Shown one piece after another: positions 1 to 10,516 of a DNA stretch of 64,000 nucleotides. A program made the position numbers and the translations under genes. The DNA is from Asterella californica. Lineage: Eukaryota; Streptophyta; Marchantiopsida; Marchantiales; Aytoniaceae. The notes beneath the pieces were generated by a model that saw only the letters and a list, made by a program, of their open reading frames with translations, was not told the DNA's origin and did not search any database. Location: assembly GCA_036924285.1 (NCBI GenBank), contig JAYKYS010000005.1, positions 28,928,001-28,992,000 on the forward strand, in the 5' to 3' direction. How positions within the stretch are numbered: the first letter of the stretch is position 1; every line of letters begins with the position of its first letter.

Positions 1-14
1 CTTGTGACGTGACA
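1..14 (-). repeat. Terminal 14 bp of a family A LTR (element lies left of the window)
   Basis: The first bases, CTTGTGACGTGACA, are identical to the last 14 bases (plus-strand reading) of both family A LTRs at 25292-25305 and 32123-32136. From base 15 the sequence is family B pol, matching the uninterrupted B2 copy near 11808. The window therefore opens at the edge of a second A insertion into a B element. The expected target duplicate on this side would be GAAC (15-18); its partner is outside the window. Confidence 0.7.
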
Positions 15-897
15 GAACTCCTCGTAAACACCAGAAATCATCTTGTCTTCCTTCAGAACTCTTGTACATCGCAGATCTACTACATATCTCTCCATCTGCC
101 TTCTACTCTTCTCAGTCAGATCTTCTACTCGCGTGAACTCACTCCAATCGTCAGAATTGAAAGTCACCAAACTAGATTTCCAACTATGTATAGTATAACT
201 ACTCTCTGAATCTTGAGCAACTCCTTCACCAGCCTCCTGTGATCCCTCAAGCTGCTCAAGCGGGACCATAGTAGCAGTAGATCCATCACTCTTGCTATCT
301 CGTCCTACAAGAGTGGTTTCTGAAAACCCTTACTCCTACAGATAAGAGAATCACTCAAAGTCTGTCGGTTTCGTTCGTGATATGGACATACGGTCAGAAA
401 CTGCACAGTACGTCTATCATTTGGACTACCGATCTTAGCATAATGAGATCCCTCATCCATCACCTTGGTCTCCATTCGAACTACAGTGATATAAAGCTGA
501 CCAAGAATCACAATATATGAAGCAGAAGACTGCACGAAGAAGTGCTGATCTACATCCACATCACATATCTTCACCTTCACGTCAGGACAAGCGTCATTCA
601 GTTTGATGGTTGTTTTAGTTTGATGCTCTAAAACAACCATCAAACTGAACCATGGTTGTTTTAGAGCACGTAACACCCAACCATGGTTCAGTTCGATAGA
701 TCATTGATCTCTCTCGTACACCTCTCGTGACATGATGTTGATCTCATATCCGTGATCAACTAAAGCAGCAACAGCTTCGAGCAGACTTCCAAGACGAACT
801 CGTATAGCAGTCATAGCACGAGCTCAATGTCTTCTTCTGAAGTCACTATCACTAGTTGAACTCTCCTAGTCAAGCTCAATGATATTTGTATCAGCAA
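15..897 (-). pseudogene. B5: fragment of family B gag-pol (protease to RT connector)
   Basis: Minus-strand relic of a Ty3-like polyprotein. The part at 305-676 encodes the C-terminal half of the aspartic protease region (DVDQHFFVQSSASY, then ILGQLYITVVRMETKVMDE), matching B2 at 12092-12420. The part at 15-230 matches the connector before the reverse transcriptase (LTEKSRRQME). Bases 690-897 match the sequence upstream of the protease but carry stops. The active-site segment is degraded and an inverted duplication lies at 597-649. Homology to B stops at about 897, where D-type leader sequence starts. No function is expected. Confidence 0.8.
597..649. repeat. Perfect 22-bp inverted repeat with 9-nt loop
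   Basis: Arm 597-618 (core AGTTTGATGGTTGTTTTAG) is the exact reverse complement of 628-649, with loop TTTGATGCT. Intact B copies have about 40 bp of ordinary coding sequence here, so the hairpin arose in this copy. Part of it (CCATGGTTGTTTTAGAGCAC) is duplicated again just downstream. Confidence 0.9.
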
Positions 898-1120
898 CTA
901 ATGTGTGGTGCCCACAATTTACATGATTCACGAATTTTTGAAATTTTTAAGATTAATAACTTGGTTGTATAACTGAAGAAGTGTTGTTACTTAAGATTAC
1001 GGCTTCCTTAGAAGGAAGATGATCTTACGATCTTTTTGTAATAAGAAGTTGACTTCTTCGGAAGACGACCGTCTTCCGGGAAGCGTCTTCTCGGTTGTGT
1101 CTTCCGAAGACGGAAGACGG

Positions 1121-3633
1121 TGTCGTGTGACGTGCTTTCTTATCTGGGAATACACCGGGTATCTAGCTGTAGAGAGTACGTGTCGCACTCCGTGACTCAA
1201 AACCAGTGACCACCCAACCCTCTCTCTAATCTCCAAGTACACTTTGAACCTTTCTCGCTAGGATATCCTCACGTCCTCTCGGCAGATCTCTCTCTTACTC
1301 GACTAGGAATAGAATCGGGGTAGCAAGCACGGGCAACCTGTTCCTGCCATCACCGCAAGCACTCTTGGGTCTGCTGGTCATCCCTCCAGCCTCACCACAA
1401 GAGAAATACCAGCACTCCTAATAGAAAAGAAACCTAAGCGCAACGCCCGCACACAAATCCAATCAAAACCAACTGGGCGTACAAACAGGCATGCGGGTAT
1501 GGAGAGGATCCAAACACAGGAAATACAGTCAACAACTCTCCATACCCATGATCAAGTGCTCTGAAGCACTGGCAAAACCTCCAGGTCGACCTGTTCTTCA
1601 AAGAATCTTAACTCTTGCGCCTTTCGGAGCAAGAACCTCTCAACTTTACCTCGCTGTCACTCCTCAACCACAGCTCAGAATGAGATGAAACCAAGGCCAG
1701 CAGATAGCCTGTAGAATAATCTCTCTATTAAGGTATTACATGCAGAGAGATCATCTCTGAGTTGGCATCTATGTCCTTCCAAAGTTCGCTGTTTCTATAA
1801 CACGATACTATTTCAACAGAACTTTGCTGTTCGATTCCTCATAAACCACTCGATCAAAACAGCTCAAACTTCTCAGGAAGCTAATGTGTCACCATCACTA
1901 CCACTCAGTAAAATTTCATCAGCAGATCTTCAACCAAACTCTCGGAACGATCAAGCCCTTATCGCTGTTTTTATAACATGATACTATTTTGACAGAACTT
2001 TGCTGTTCGATTCCTCACAAACTGCTCGATCAAAACAGCTCAAACTTCTCAGGAAGCTAATGTGTCACCATCACTACCACTCTGTAAAATTTCACCAGCA
2101 GATCCTCAACCAAACTCTCGGAATGATCCAAGCCCTTTTCGTCAATAACACAAGGCGATATGCAGACCCTTGTGCACAAAAACAACGTTTCCCTTCAACC
2201 CAATAATCCAAATGGTCTGAAATTCCATAGGTAGGTAGCTGACTGTACCTTCTCATACCCTGGAAGGTTTCATAGCGAAATTCGACCTCAAACTCTCCAT
2301 ATCTCTCTCAATGTCTCATGTTTACAGTCGTCTACTATCATAACCTCTAATTTGAGACACCCAACTTCAGCTGGCCATAACGTTTTCACTCTGGCTTGGA
2401 ATTGATCGATCTCGGAGTCCATCGGCAAGCCCATCTCAAGAGCTTTCCAAGAACAGTCAATTCATCTCCAGCAACCTCACAGAACTCCCAGAAAGTGAGA
2501 AAGACTTCACGGAAATGAAATTGGTCATGAATTTGACCCCCTCAGCTTCAATTGATTGAAACTTTCTCATCCGCGCTTCAAATCCAGCAACCATTGAGTC
2601 TACGAGCATCCTCGTCTCCCTAGCTTTCCAACCATATCTCACACTCTGCGAATGGACCACGGGAAGTGCCTCTAACCCTCGAAAACGTGAAAGAAACTTG
2701 GTAGAAGGTGATTGGTCAAACTTTCGACCGATGAGAAACAAGTTGACAAAAGGATTTTTGTCTTCACTCACATGACAAACACACAAAGAACGAATTTTTA
2801 TCCAAGAGTACCATTTAGGCCTCAAAGTTTATATTGAACAAACTCCAAACACGTGCCGTTGACGATGCCGTCGGCCACGAAGCACGTAAACACGATGTAC
2901 AAACTACGCTCAATAGAGAGTCAGAATCCCGACTCTAAAACGGTTGACAATAAACGGAACTACAAAAGGAACAGATGAAGCTATTATCTGGTTGTAATAA
3001 TCCTCACCGAAGTTCCTCACGACAAACTCACGATGCGCCACCTTTGGACGACTGTAACATCGTATTTCGACCCAAGTGTTGAACAGAACTCTCGCTGGGA
3101 AGTTCAGATCCAACGGAGGATCCATACCACATCAGAGCAAGATGTAGACAGTAAGATCCCAAACAGCGTCGTAAGTGACAATGAGAAGAACGATAGGATC
3201 CGGAGTAGCCATCACCGCAGCCATAAACGACTCTCGCCAATGAGCTACCCTAAATACTCGAAAGTGATCTCGCGGTAGACAATGGATCTTAATGACGAAT
3301 GGATGCGCAAGTGGAAGATCAGGAGCACGAAAGGGTTCTCCGTTCATGCCTACCACTCGCACTGCCGCTTACTTCATCCGATGATACTGATCACACTCCA
3401 CTAGACTTGGATACTCTACACTCTATATCTCAAGCTCCGCGCACCTCTCTTCTTATACATCAATCACATGTGACGACAAGAGTACTACTCTTATCTCCAC
3501 TCAGCGAAGAGTACACGGATCGTCCACGTGGAGCCTTATCTTTTGACACGATAAGGTCTCAGTGGCTCCTCAACACCAAACACGTACGAAAGATATGTGG
3601 TGATTTCACACCTAACCAATCCACAACACGACA
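1121..3633 (-). mobile_element. Solo LTR of family C (2.5 kb)
   Basis: Begins TGTCGTG and ends CACGACA, flanked by the 4-bp duplicate ACGG (1117-1120 and 3634-3637). It is homologous over its whole length to the C LTR at 49436-51839, which is followed on the minus strand by a primer site and gag; that sets the orientation as minus. No internal retrotransposon domains lie inside, so this is a solo LTR left by LTR-LTR recombination. Open frames inside (for example 2457-2825, minus) recur in the other copy but resemble no protein I know. It is 109 bp longer than the other copy. Confidence 0.85.
1787..2138. repeat. Two 176-bp tandem units in the C LTR
   Basis: The segment starting CGCTGTTTCTATAACA at 1787 repeats from 1963 (CGCTGTTTTTATAACA) with few mismatches. 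The same pair is present in the second C LTR (50101 and 50278), so it is a feature of the family. Confidence 0.85.
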
Positions 3634-4055
3634 ACGGCGAAAGACGGAAGACGGCAACCGTGGAAGCCTAACCACGTATTTCCAAGTAAAGAAGTAGGTG
3701 TACCCACCAGGTAACACCAAATAGGTTCGGTAGGTCAGGTAGATCATCTAGGTTGAGAACTCCTAACCTGCACGAGAAGATGCGAAGGAAGCGCATTAGC
3801 GCAGAACACTACCACTTCCTGCATCGAGGTTGCTTTGGCTTAGAAGATCGAATTGGAAGGTAATCGAGTTGAGTGAAGGCAACAGAGTGAAATTGAGTGG
3901 AGCCAGGATCAATTCACAGCTAGGAAGAAGACGAGGGCAAATCATTGAGAGTAGGAATCGCATCGAGCTGAAGGGGTCTTCTGGAGACTCCCGGAAGCAG
4001 ACATTGAAGGGCAACTGCGAGGAATCAGAGGAGGAACCTTTCGATTGAGGAGTGG

Positions 4056-4690
4056 TGTGGTGCCCACAAATTACAAGATTTCACGAATTTTTGAAATTTT
4101 TAAGAATAATAACTTGTTTGTATAACTGAAGAAGCGTTGTTACTTAAGATTACGGCTTCCTTAGAAGGAAGATGATCTTACGAGCTTTTTTGTAATAAGA
4201 AGTTGACTTCTTCGGAAGACGATCGCTTTCCGGGAAGCGTCTTCTCGGTTGTGTGTTCCAAAGACGGAAGACGGCGGAAGACGGAAGACGGAAGACACGT
4301 ATCTTCCAGAAGATGGCAACCGCAGAAGCTTCACCACGTAAGAAGTAGGTGCACCTACCAGGTAGCACCAAACAGGTTAGGTAGGTCGGGAGGGTCGAAA
4401 CCCCTAAACTGCAGAGAGAAGATGCGCAGGAAGCGCATTAGCACATTTCAGCTTCTCGCAACAAAGGCACATTTTGGTTAGAAGATCGATTCGAGGGTGA
4501 ACCTTGAGTGAGGAAGCAGCGAGGTGAAATTGAGAGAGGTCAGGATTGATTCGAAGCTAGAAGGAAAGTAAGGTCGAATTACTGAGAGCAGAAGCGTGTC
4601 GAGCTGAAGGAAGCTGTGAACTCCCGGAAGCTGACATTGGAGGACGGCTGAGTGGAATCGAAGGTGGAAGTCTTGATCGATTGAGGCGTA
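4056..4690. repeat. D-type leader repeat, unit 2
   Basis: Uninterrupted second copy of the unit described at 904-4055. It contains a run of GGAAGACGG repeats around 4260-4300. It directly precedes the D1 leader. It could be an LTR of family D because it begins with TG and lies just before a primer-site-like position, but it does not end in CA and no matching copy follows the D1 gene. Confidence 0.6.
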
Positions 4691-6041
4691 GTCAGGAGCT
4701 GACGGCAGAAGCAGCTTTGTGGGGTCGCATTGGAGCTGCAATCAGAGCCGGAAGCGCGCAGAAGATCGAAGACAGCTCGAGAAGCAGACAGAAGATAGTA
4801 GAGGTTCTTCCCATGTTCTCTTCTCTTCCCACCGCTTCTCGTCTTTTGTTTGGTATCCCCCGCGCTTCCCCGGTTGTTTGCAGGCAACCCGATCGATCAA
4901 TTCTCACCCCGGTTTTTCCTTTTGTGACATTGGGTGCAGAAGCGCTGCCCAATTTCCGTCAGACATCTTCTTGTTTCTTCCCGAGTTCAATTCGAGCTTT
5001 CCTACTCCTAGCCCTCAAATTGGAGAGCCCAGCTATCAATTTCCCTACCCTACCATCATTCTACTCTCGAAACGTTGAACAGAAGACGCTTCGGAAGATT
5101 GGAACATCTTCAGAAGACGCTTTGGAAGCCTGACTGTCTTCGGAAGTCGACTGTATACTATTCGTATCAAGAGTGGGTTTGCTTTGCTTTGGTGTTAAGA
5201 GAGGCTTGGTACGAATTCCGAGTGGCTTGGTGAGTTGTTTTGTTATTTCGAGAAGTTGGAAGTCGGGAACTAGGCCTGTGCCTCTCGGTCTTCCAAGCTT
5301 CTCAAATCCACATCTTCCTAGAGAGACTAGAAGACTGGAAGGGCTGGCAAAATGCGGGAGAAGACGTGAGGGTCCATTTTGGGTCTCTTCTGTTCGACCC
5401 ATAACAACTCATTCCTTCTTCTTCCCGAACTTAGGAGAGAGTCATGAGAAGTCTTGCTGGCAGAATCTGGAGATAATGATCGAGGGTCATGTCTTCCCAT
5501 CATGCAGCAAGCTTCTTCTGAGTGTGTATGAGAGGTGAGAAGTCGAAAGAACAGAGTATGAAGATTTCTTGTCTGTTGTGAGGTTAGATTGCGAGTCGGA
5601 AGCCGAAGACAGGTGAGACCAGTGAAGGGAAGCCTGACTTCGAGAGGTCTTCCGAGAAAGACATTGAATTGGAAGCTGTCCCGGGAGTCTTCCCAGAGGC
5701 CACTGTTACCGTAGGAGCCGCGATCATCTTCTGGAACTTGTTCATACGCTTTGCTTCTCGCACATTTTCCATCTTCTGTTAAGAAGTAGGATGTAATGCA
5801 AGGTGGGTTGTCTTCTTAGGAATCCATGCGAGGCCTTGCTTAGTTAGGATTGTTTAGATATAGCTCGGAAGACGAGAGCTATCTAGGAAGCACTGTTAGA
5901 ATCTCGGAAGACGGAGTAGCTGTCTTCTGGAAGACTAGTTTCGTCTTCTGAGAAGTAGAAGCTAGACTGTGGGCACTTGGGAAGGACTGAGCCTTCAGCT
6001 CACAGTAAGTGCGTGTGGCTTAGTGCAACAGATTTCCAAGT
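4691..6041 (+). other. D1 leader, non-coding, rich in GAAGAC/GTCTTC
   Basis: The 350 bp at 4691-5047 are repeated at 21105-21434 with moderate divergence, which suggests a leader shared by two D units. The rest has no match in the window. The hexamer GAAGAC and its complement occur repeatedly in both orientations (for example around 5080-5150 and 5860-5960) although nothing is coded. Several short open frames exist, but their reading frame is not kept in the 21-kb copy, so I do not call them genes. A GTAAGT (6005-6010) followed by a pyrimidine-poor CAG (6029-6031) just before the D1 start could be a small intron; this is speculative. Confidence 0.5.
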
Positions 6042-6541
6042 ATGTCGATGCATCCTCGAGGGTTGGTGTTACCCGCAGCAGAGTTGGCCGAGGTCAAACC
6101 CTTCCTCAAGGAGTTGGGTCTCGACTTCTTCCTGTGGGATTGGAACCTCGCCGACCAGGGTCTTCTGGAGGAGGTTTGGACAGCTTTACCGCCTCACAAC
6201 CGTGTACCTACGAAGGCAGGAGTAGCTCGAGGAAGACCATCTTCATGGACTGAAGATTGGTGGCACAAGGCCTTCCACAGCTCAAAATCCGAGGACCGAG
6301 GTTATTGGCTCGAGAAGAAGATCTTACCCAAGATCTCGAGTGAGTGGCATGTACCTGGAAGCACAACTTGTCTCTTCATGGAAGACAAGCAGGGAAGGAA
6401 CGAATGGAAGGTAGAATCTTACCGGGAGCCGAAGAAGCGACTTCTGACGAAGCTATTTCTGCATCTCTTTCCCAAGGCGAAAGCGCAGAAGACGAGGTAC
6501 CTGAGAGATCAGGACGTGGAGTTCCTGGAAGCAGTGTGCGC
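6042..6541 (+). pseudogene. D1 gene, first part: unrecognised repeat-borne protein, N-terminal domain
   Basis: Open frame starting ATG at 6042 (MSMHPRGLVLPAAELAEVKP). It encodes about 166 residues of a globular-looking domain with many Trp residues (FFLWDWNLADQGLLEEVW, WTEDWWHKAF, SEWHVPGSTTCLF). The frame is cut by the B2 insertion at 6542 and resumes in the same sense at 16287 (AEGVLVNLGAFFHVYV...). The joined N-terminal region loosely recalls the putative plant transposon protein domain that accompanies some plant Ty3 elements; I could not test this. No gag, protease or polymerase motif is present. The start was chosen because it is the first ATG of the long frame and follows the stop-rich leader. 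Confidence 0.6.
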
Positions 6542-7534
6542 TATCGAGGCGAGAGTTTCTTGGGAAGGGCGAACCTTCTAGCTGTGATACGATCGTGAAG
6601 AGGAGGACGAAAATCACACACGAAATACGGATCGCAAGAACCCACACCACCACGTTCTCGATCTGGCCAAGATAAAACACACGGCGTGCAAGTAGATCTT
6701 CAACTCCAGATCATGCAGATTGCAAAGCTCACGCTCAGTAACTCAGAATATCAGAAAATTGCTCCTGTGAAGCACCAGCGCGTTCACCTAGAAGCTTCCC
6801 GTTTTCTCTTCAGAAAAGTATGCGTACAAGTTGTAGGTCTCCTATCTACTCGATTCTGTTCTCTACTCTCAATCCCTCGATATCAAAACTCTGATCAGAC
6901 AGAAGTTCTCTTCAGACGTAACCTCTGTGTAAATCTTCTCTCCTCAGCTCTACTGTTTCTCTCTACTCGATAGCTCCTGCACGGTAAACTCTACACTGCT
7001 CGATGATCGACAAACTCCGATAATGCGATAATGCGATACTGTGACAATGATCTCAGAATTCTCTCTCACCGGAGTACACCCCTCTGGGTTTTCCTCCACC
7101 CTACGTAACCTTCAGTGTCACCTGGCAGGGGTAAAAGACGCCCTAAACAGATGGCAGCAGAAAAATAAATCACTGATAAAAAATCAACACGTAAGAAGAC
7201 TATTTCACTAAGCTTTGCAGGTTCATCTGTACGGACGGCCGCCGTCTTGGCTATACAGTCAGCATCTGCCACCTCCACCCGAAGTAACTCCACCACGACT
7301 ACCTCTGACCACCGGAATCACCTCGTTCTGACACGTGGAGCCCGAGTTATCATCATTGTCGTTTCCCGGCCCCCTTAAACTTCGAAGTGCCGTAAGTGTT
7401 TCCTCAGGTGTCAGTTTCACTTGATTTTTCGATCCAAGTGAATAGTATTTCGAACCCTACATTTTTCTACAAAAGAATTGGTACCGACTTGGAGTATCTT
7501 TGATGCCATCTCGCTACCCCAGGACTTAGAGAGC

Positions 7535-7792
7535 CGCAACCGAATTCGTACTAATTACCCCGCCAACCCGAAGGTGAGAGGTCCATTTTGAAACCCGGTG
7601 GTAATCTCCCTCTAGCATCCACACTAGGTGACCGCACTAGTGCAGGGGTAGACGGAGGCGTCCCGCAACCGAATTCGTACTAATTACCCCGCCAACCCGA
7701 AGGTGAGAGGTCCATTTTGAAACCCGGTGGTAATCTCCCTCTAGCATCCACACTAGGTGACTGCACTAGTGCAGGGGTAGACGGAGGCGTCC
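7535..7792. repeat. 129-bp tandem duplication present in only one B2 LTR
   Basis: Unit 7535-7663 (starting CGCAACCGAATTCG) is repeated at 7664-7792 with about one mismatch. The 5' LTR has a single unit at about 15538-15666. Confidence 0.9.
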
Positions 7793-7892
7793 CGCATTCA
7801 CGGTACGTTTAAGGGACATCTAGTGTCCCGCCCCTAGGCAACTTGGTGCCCCTCATGTTCCCCCGAAGGGGCCAGCCTACTCCAAGCCGGTT

Positions 7893-7967
7893 GTGAGTAT
7901 GAAGGGATTTGATCCGGAGACCTCCTCCCTACAAGTTTCTCAGCTACACCACGGAAGCTGATCTCAC
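7893..7967 (-). repeat. tRNA-like / SINE-derived segment in the B2 3' LTR
   Basis: On the minus strand 75 nt begin GTGAG and end CTCAC, which can pair. They contain an A-box-like TAGCTGAG and a B-box-like GATCAAATCC about 33 nt apart, as in Pol III promoters of tRNA-derived SINEs. The 3' flank contains CCTAGGGGCGGGA, also found in the SINE-like segment of the B4 LTR. It is present in both B2 LTRs, so it was acquired before this insertion. It is unlikely to be a working tRNA: the T arm is weak and there is no clear anticodon arm. Confidence 0.45.
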
Positions 7968-8412
7968 AACTGGTTTTGAAGACCAGTTTCTAAGCTAATA
8001 TGCTAGAAAGCTGCGGTATTTTGTCTTTCCTTTGCTAACACGAAGTGCCATAAATTTCTCTAAACATGCTCTTTTTGTACATTTCGAATTTTAAACAAAT
8101 ACTACATACCATAATCTACATGAGAAAAATCTAAAAAGTATTTTTCGAACTCACTCTGATTTATGGTAAATTTCCCGGTATCAAAAATCTTGTAGAATAA
8201 CTCCAAGTAACTTTTCGCCTGCAACTCCGTTTGCAACTTTTGAACATACCACGGTGATCAGCGCGACGAGACCTACGCCGTGCTGTTTTCAGATTTTCGA
8301 ATGGACACTTCCTCCAGAATCGACTTCTCTGAGGTCTTAGCTGCACTTAGAGAGACTAACTTCTAACCGAGAGGTGAATTATTCACTATGTGGAATAATT
8401 CACATCACGACA

Positions 8413-8424
8413 TCCACCCCCTCC
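8413..8424 (-). other. B2 polypurine tract
   Basis: In element sense GGAGGGGGTGGA lies directly before the 3' LTR (TGTCGTG). The identical tract precedes the 3' LTRs of B1 (36680-36691) and B3 (55729-55740). It is the expected primer for plus-strand DNA synthesis. Confidence 0.85.
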
Positions 8425-8458
8425 AAACCTGCACATCCTCTGGCATGTGCCAACTTCT

Positions 8459-9025
8459 TCATCCTTCTGTCTGCTCTTCATCATCATCGCTCTCGTCCGT
8501 CTCAACCTTTTCAGTAGTCGAGACGTCTTTATCTCTCGTCATCTTCTCAGACTCCAAAAAGTTGAACAAATCTACTGATCCTCCACGTTGTTTGAACAAC
8601 TTCACTCGCTTGCCGGCCACAGATAGTTTCAAAGGAGTACCATCTAACTCACGTAAACTATAAGTGGCATTCTCATAAACATCTAACACAACATAAGGCC
8701 CGAACCATCTTCGAGAGAACTTACGAAGTGTAGAATGCTGATTCTCCAGCGTGCTATCATACACCAGAACCCAAACACCAACACGTATTGGCTTTGGTCG
8801 TAGTCGATGAGTCTTGTCGAAACGCTCCTTGTTTCTAACTCGAGCCACCTTCAGCTTCTCTTGCGCCTCAGCAAGATCCTCCTCCCTTCGCTCCAACTGC
8901 CTAGTTCGTAAAGCAAGGAGTGAAGTATGATCTATATCATCTTCCCACGGTAGCGTAGCCCACGTAGGAAAGTCCTCCTCAGCAAGCATGATCGGTTTCT
9001 GCCCCAACATAAGCTCAACCGGCAT
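8459..9025 (-). pseudogene. B2 integrase C-terminal part
   Basis: Encodes about 188 residues that match the end of the B1 polyprotein at 36083-36645: a helical charged stretch (LERREEDLAEAQEKLKVARV), then the GPY/F-type module (RRWFGPYVVLDVYENATY) and an acidic tail (ESDDDEEQ). No chromodomain follows. It is separated from the integrase core by two in-frame TGA codons (9062-9064 and 9089-9091) that replace Trp codons present in B1 (EWPRLL and LWADRT). The acidic tail ends close to the polypurine tract. Confidence 0.85.
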
Positions 9026-9088
9026 ATAGCCAGTCGTGGTACAGTGTGTAGTTCTATCAGCTCATAAAGCAAATGGAAGTAGTCTCGG

Positions 9089-10516
9089 TCATTCTCTAGG
9101 CCTACCATCACATGCTTTTACTAAAGCGTGAACAATAGAAGGATGTCCTCGTTCACTCTTACCAATCCCTTCTGGATTCATGGCAGTAGTAAGCCGAAGC
9201 TTTACTCCATAACGAGCAAAGAACTCTTTCGCTTCTGCACCTCTCAACTCGCCCATATCTGCTCGTAGTCTTCCAACAGATCCATAACGACAGATAATAT
9301 CTTCCAGCACGAATCTACATATGTTCTCTGTAGTCTTCGTTCGTAGTGCTCGCCCCTCCACGTAGTTGGAGAGATCTTCCCGAGCTAACACCAAGTAGCG
9401 CATCCCCCACAGTCCCGGCGGCATCATCACAAGATCAAGGACCCACGAAAAATGAATACTAGGTGGGTAGGTAGGTACAAGTCCATCTCTGTAACGGACT
9501 TTAGAATAGAACTGGCAGTGCAGACACGACCCAACAAAATCCACTACGTCTTGATACAAACCCTTCCACCAGTATCGCTCCTTCATCTTCGTATATGTAG
9601 CCCAAACTCCACGGTGTCCAGCCCACAAGGTGTCATGGAACTCCTTAAGCAGATTCAGCTTTGTCGGTTGATCATCGACCACTCTAGTCAACATCCCATC
9701 TCTTCTCTTCGGGCGTTTCCACAGATAACCTTCACGGAGAAGGTAACCGTACGCTTTTCTCCTAATCTCCTTAAACTCTGTATCACTCCAGCCTTCTCGT
9801 CTGCAAAATGAACTCAGATAGTATCCGATATCGCGGAACTTTTCCGTGTAGAACTCCTCGTAGAACAGCAGTGGTTCCACGTCTGAAGTCTGCTGACCAA
9901 CTTGGCACCAAACGTCTCTCTTCTCTTCATCTTCGACTTCAGTAATCATCTCTTCTTCATCTATATAACGAGCCCTAGATAACATGTCTGCAACAGGATT
10001 ATCCTTTCCTGCTATATGCTTCAGCTCAGGGTTCATACTCCGGATATAAGCAATCCATCGTAGCATTGCTATGTCTGGACTATTACAGTTTGCTATCATA
10101 CCTAGCAAAGGTAAACAATCTGTTTCTACTATCACAAGTGCACCTATCAAGAACTCTCGGTCTACCTTCATAGCAGTAACAGCTCCCCACAACTCACGCT
10201 TCACTTGAGGATAGTTACGTTGTCTATCTGTTAAGATCCGAGCTCCAAACCTTGAAACAAACCGCACACCTTCTGCATCTTCTTGACCGACTGCCCATCC
10301 AATCGCCTTTGGACTCGTGTCAACAGTCAGTATGATAGGTCTTCCGCTCTCGTAGCTAAGTCTCCTTAGTACAGGTGGAGACTTCAGAATCTCCTTCAGC
10401 TGCTCCATCGTCTCGTGATGTTCTCGCCGCCAAGTAAACCTCTTTCCCTTCCTCAGAAGTGCATACAGAGGCTCGGCAATGTGTGCATAATGAGGAATAC
10501 TCACACGAAAGAACAC
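9089..10516 (-). pseudogene. B2 RNase H and integrase zinc-finger and core domains
   Basis: Reading in from the end of RT, it encodes the RT thumb/connection (ISIPHYAHIAEPLYALLRKG-like), RNase H (LTVDTSPKAIGWAVG, KRELWG, ETDCLPLL, NPVADMLSRA, holding the expected acidic residues), the integrase HHCC finger (H-x4-H in HDTLWAGH, C-x2-C in CLHC) and the core (VLDLVMMPPG; RADMGE; GKSERGH, a D-D-E arrangement). The B1 and B3 copies read RADRGE at the second Asp. A one-base insertion near 10525 puts this segment out of frame with RT. It ends at the TGA replacing the Trp of REW. Confidence 0.9.

Larger units (their letters stand above)
904..4055. repeat. D-type leader repeat, unit 1 (split by the C solo LTR)
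   Basis: Bases 904-1120 plus 3634-4055 form a unit of about 635 bp that is repeated in tandem at 4056-4690. Both begin TGTGGTGCCCACAA, share the AT-rich stretch ACGAATTTTTGAAATTTTTAA and then a GGAAGACGG-rich segment, and end near CGATTGAGG. The solo LTR at 1121-3633 interrupts unit 1 only, so the duplication is probably older than the insertion. No coding function is evident. Confidence 0.75.
6542..8412 (-). repeat. B2 3' LTR (1871 bp)
   Basis: Near-identical to the 5' LTR at 14712-16286 except for two length changes: a 129-bp tandem duplication (7535-7792) and about 167 bp (roughly 7229-7395) absent from the other LTR. In element sense it starts TGTCGTGATGTGAATTATTC, which forms a terminal stem-loop with GAATAATTCAC. 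Only the first 110 bp or so resemble the B1 and B3 LTRs. Confidence 0.9.

Noticed and set aside
2457..2825. 122-codon minus-strand frame in the C LTR, also present at 50657-50986
   Set aside because: Both are copies of the same LTR, so shared openness is not evidence of selection; no recognisable domain.
4056..4690. 5' LTR of family D
   Set aside because: Starts with TG and is duplicated, but does not end in CA and has no partner after the D1 gene; kept as a tandem repeat.
4681..5133. 150-codon plus-strand frame in the D1 leader
   Set aside because: The homologous stretch at 21105-21434 does not keep the frame; similar peptides appear in several frames only because the DNA is repeated.
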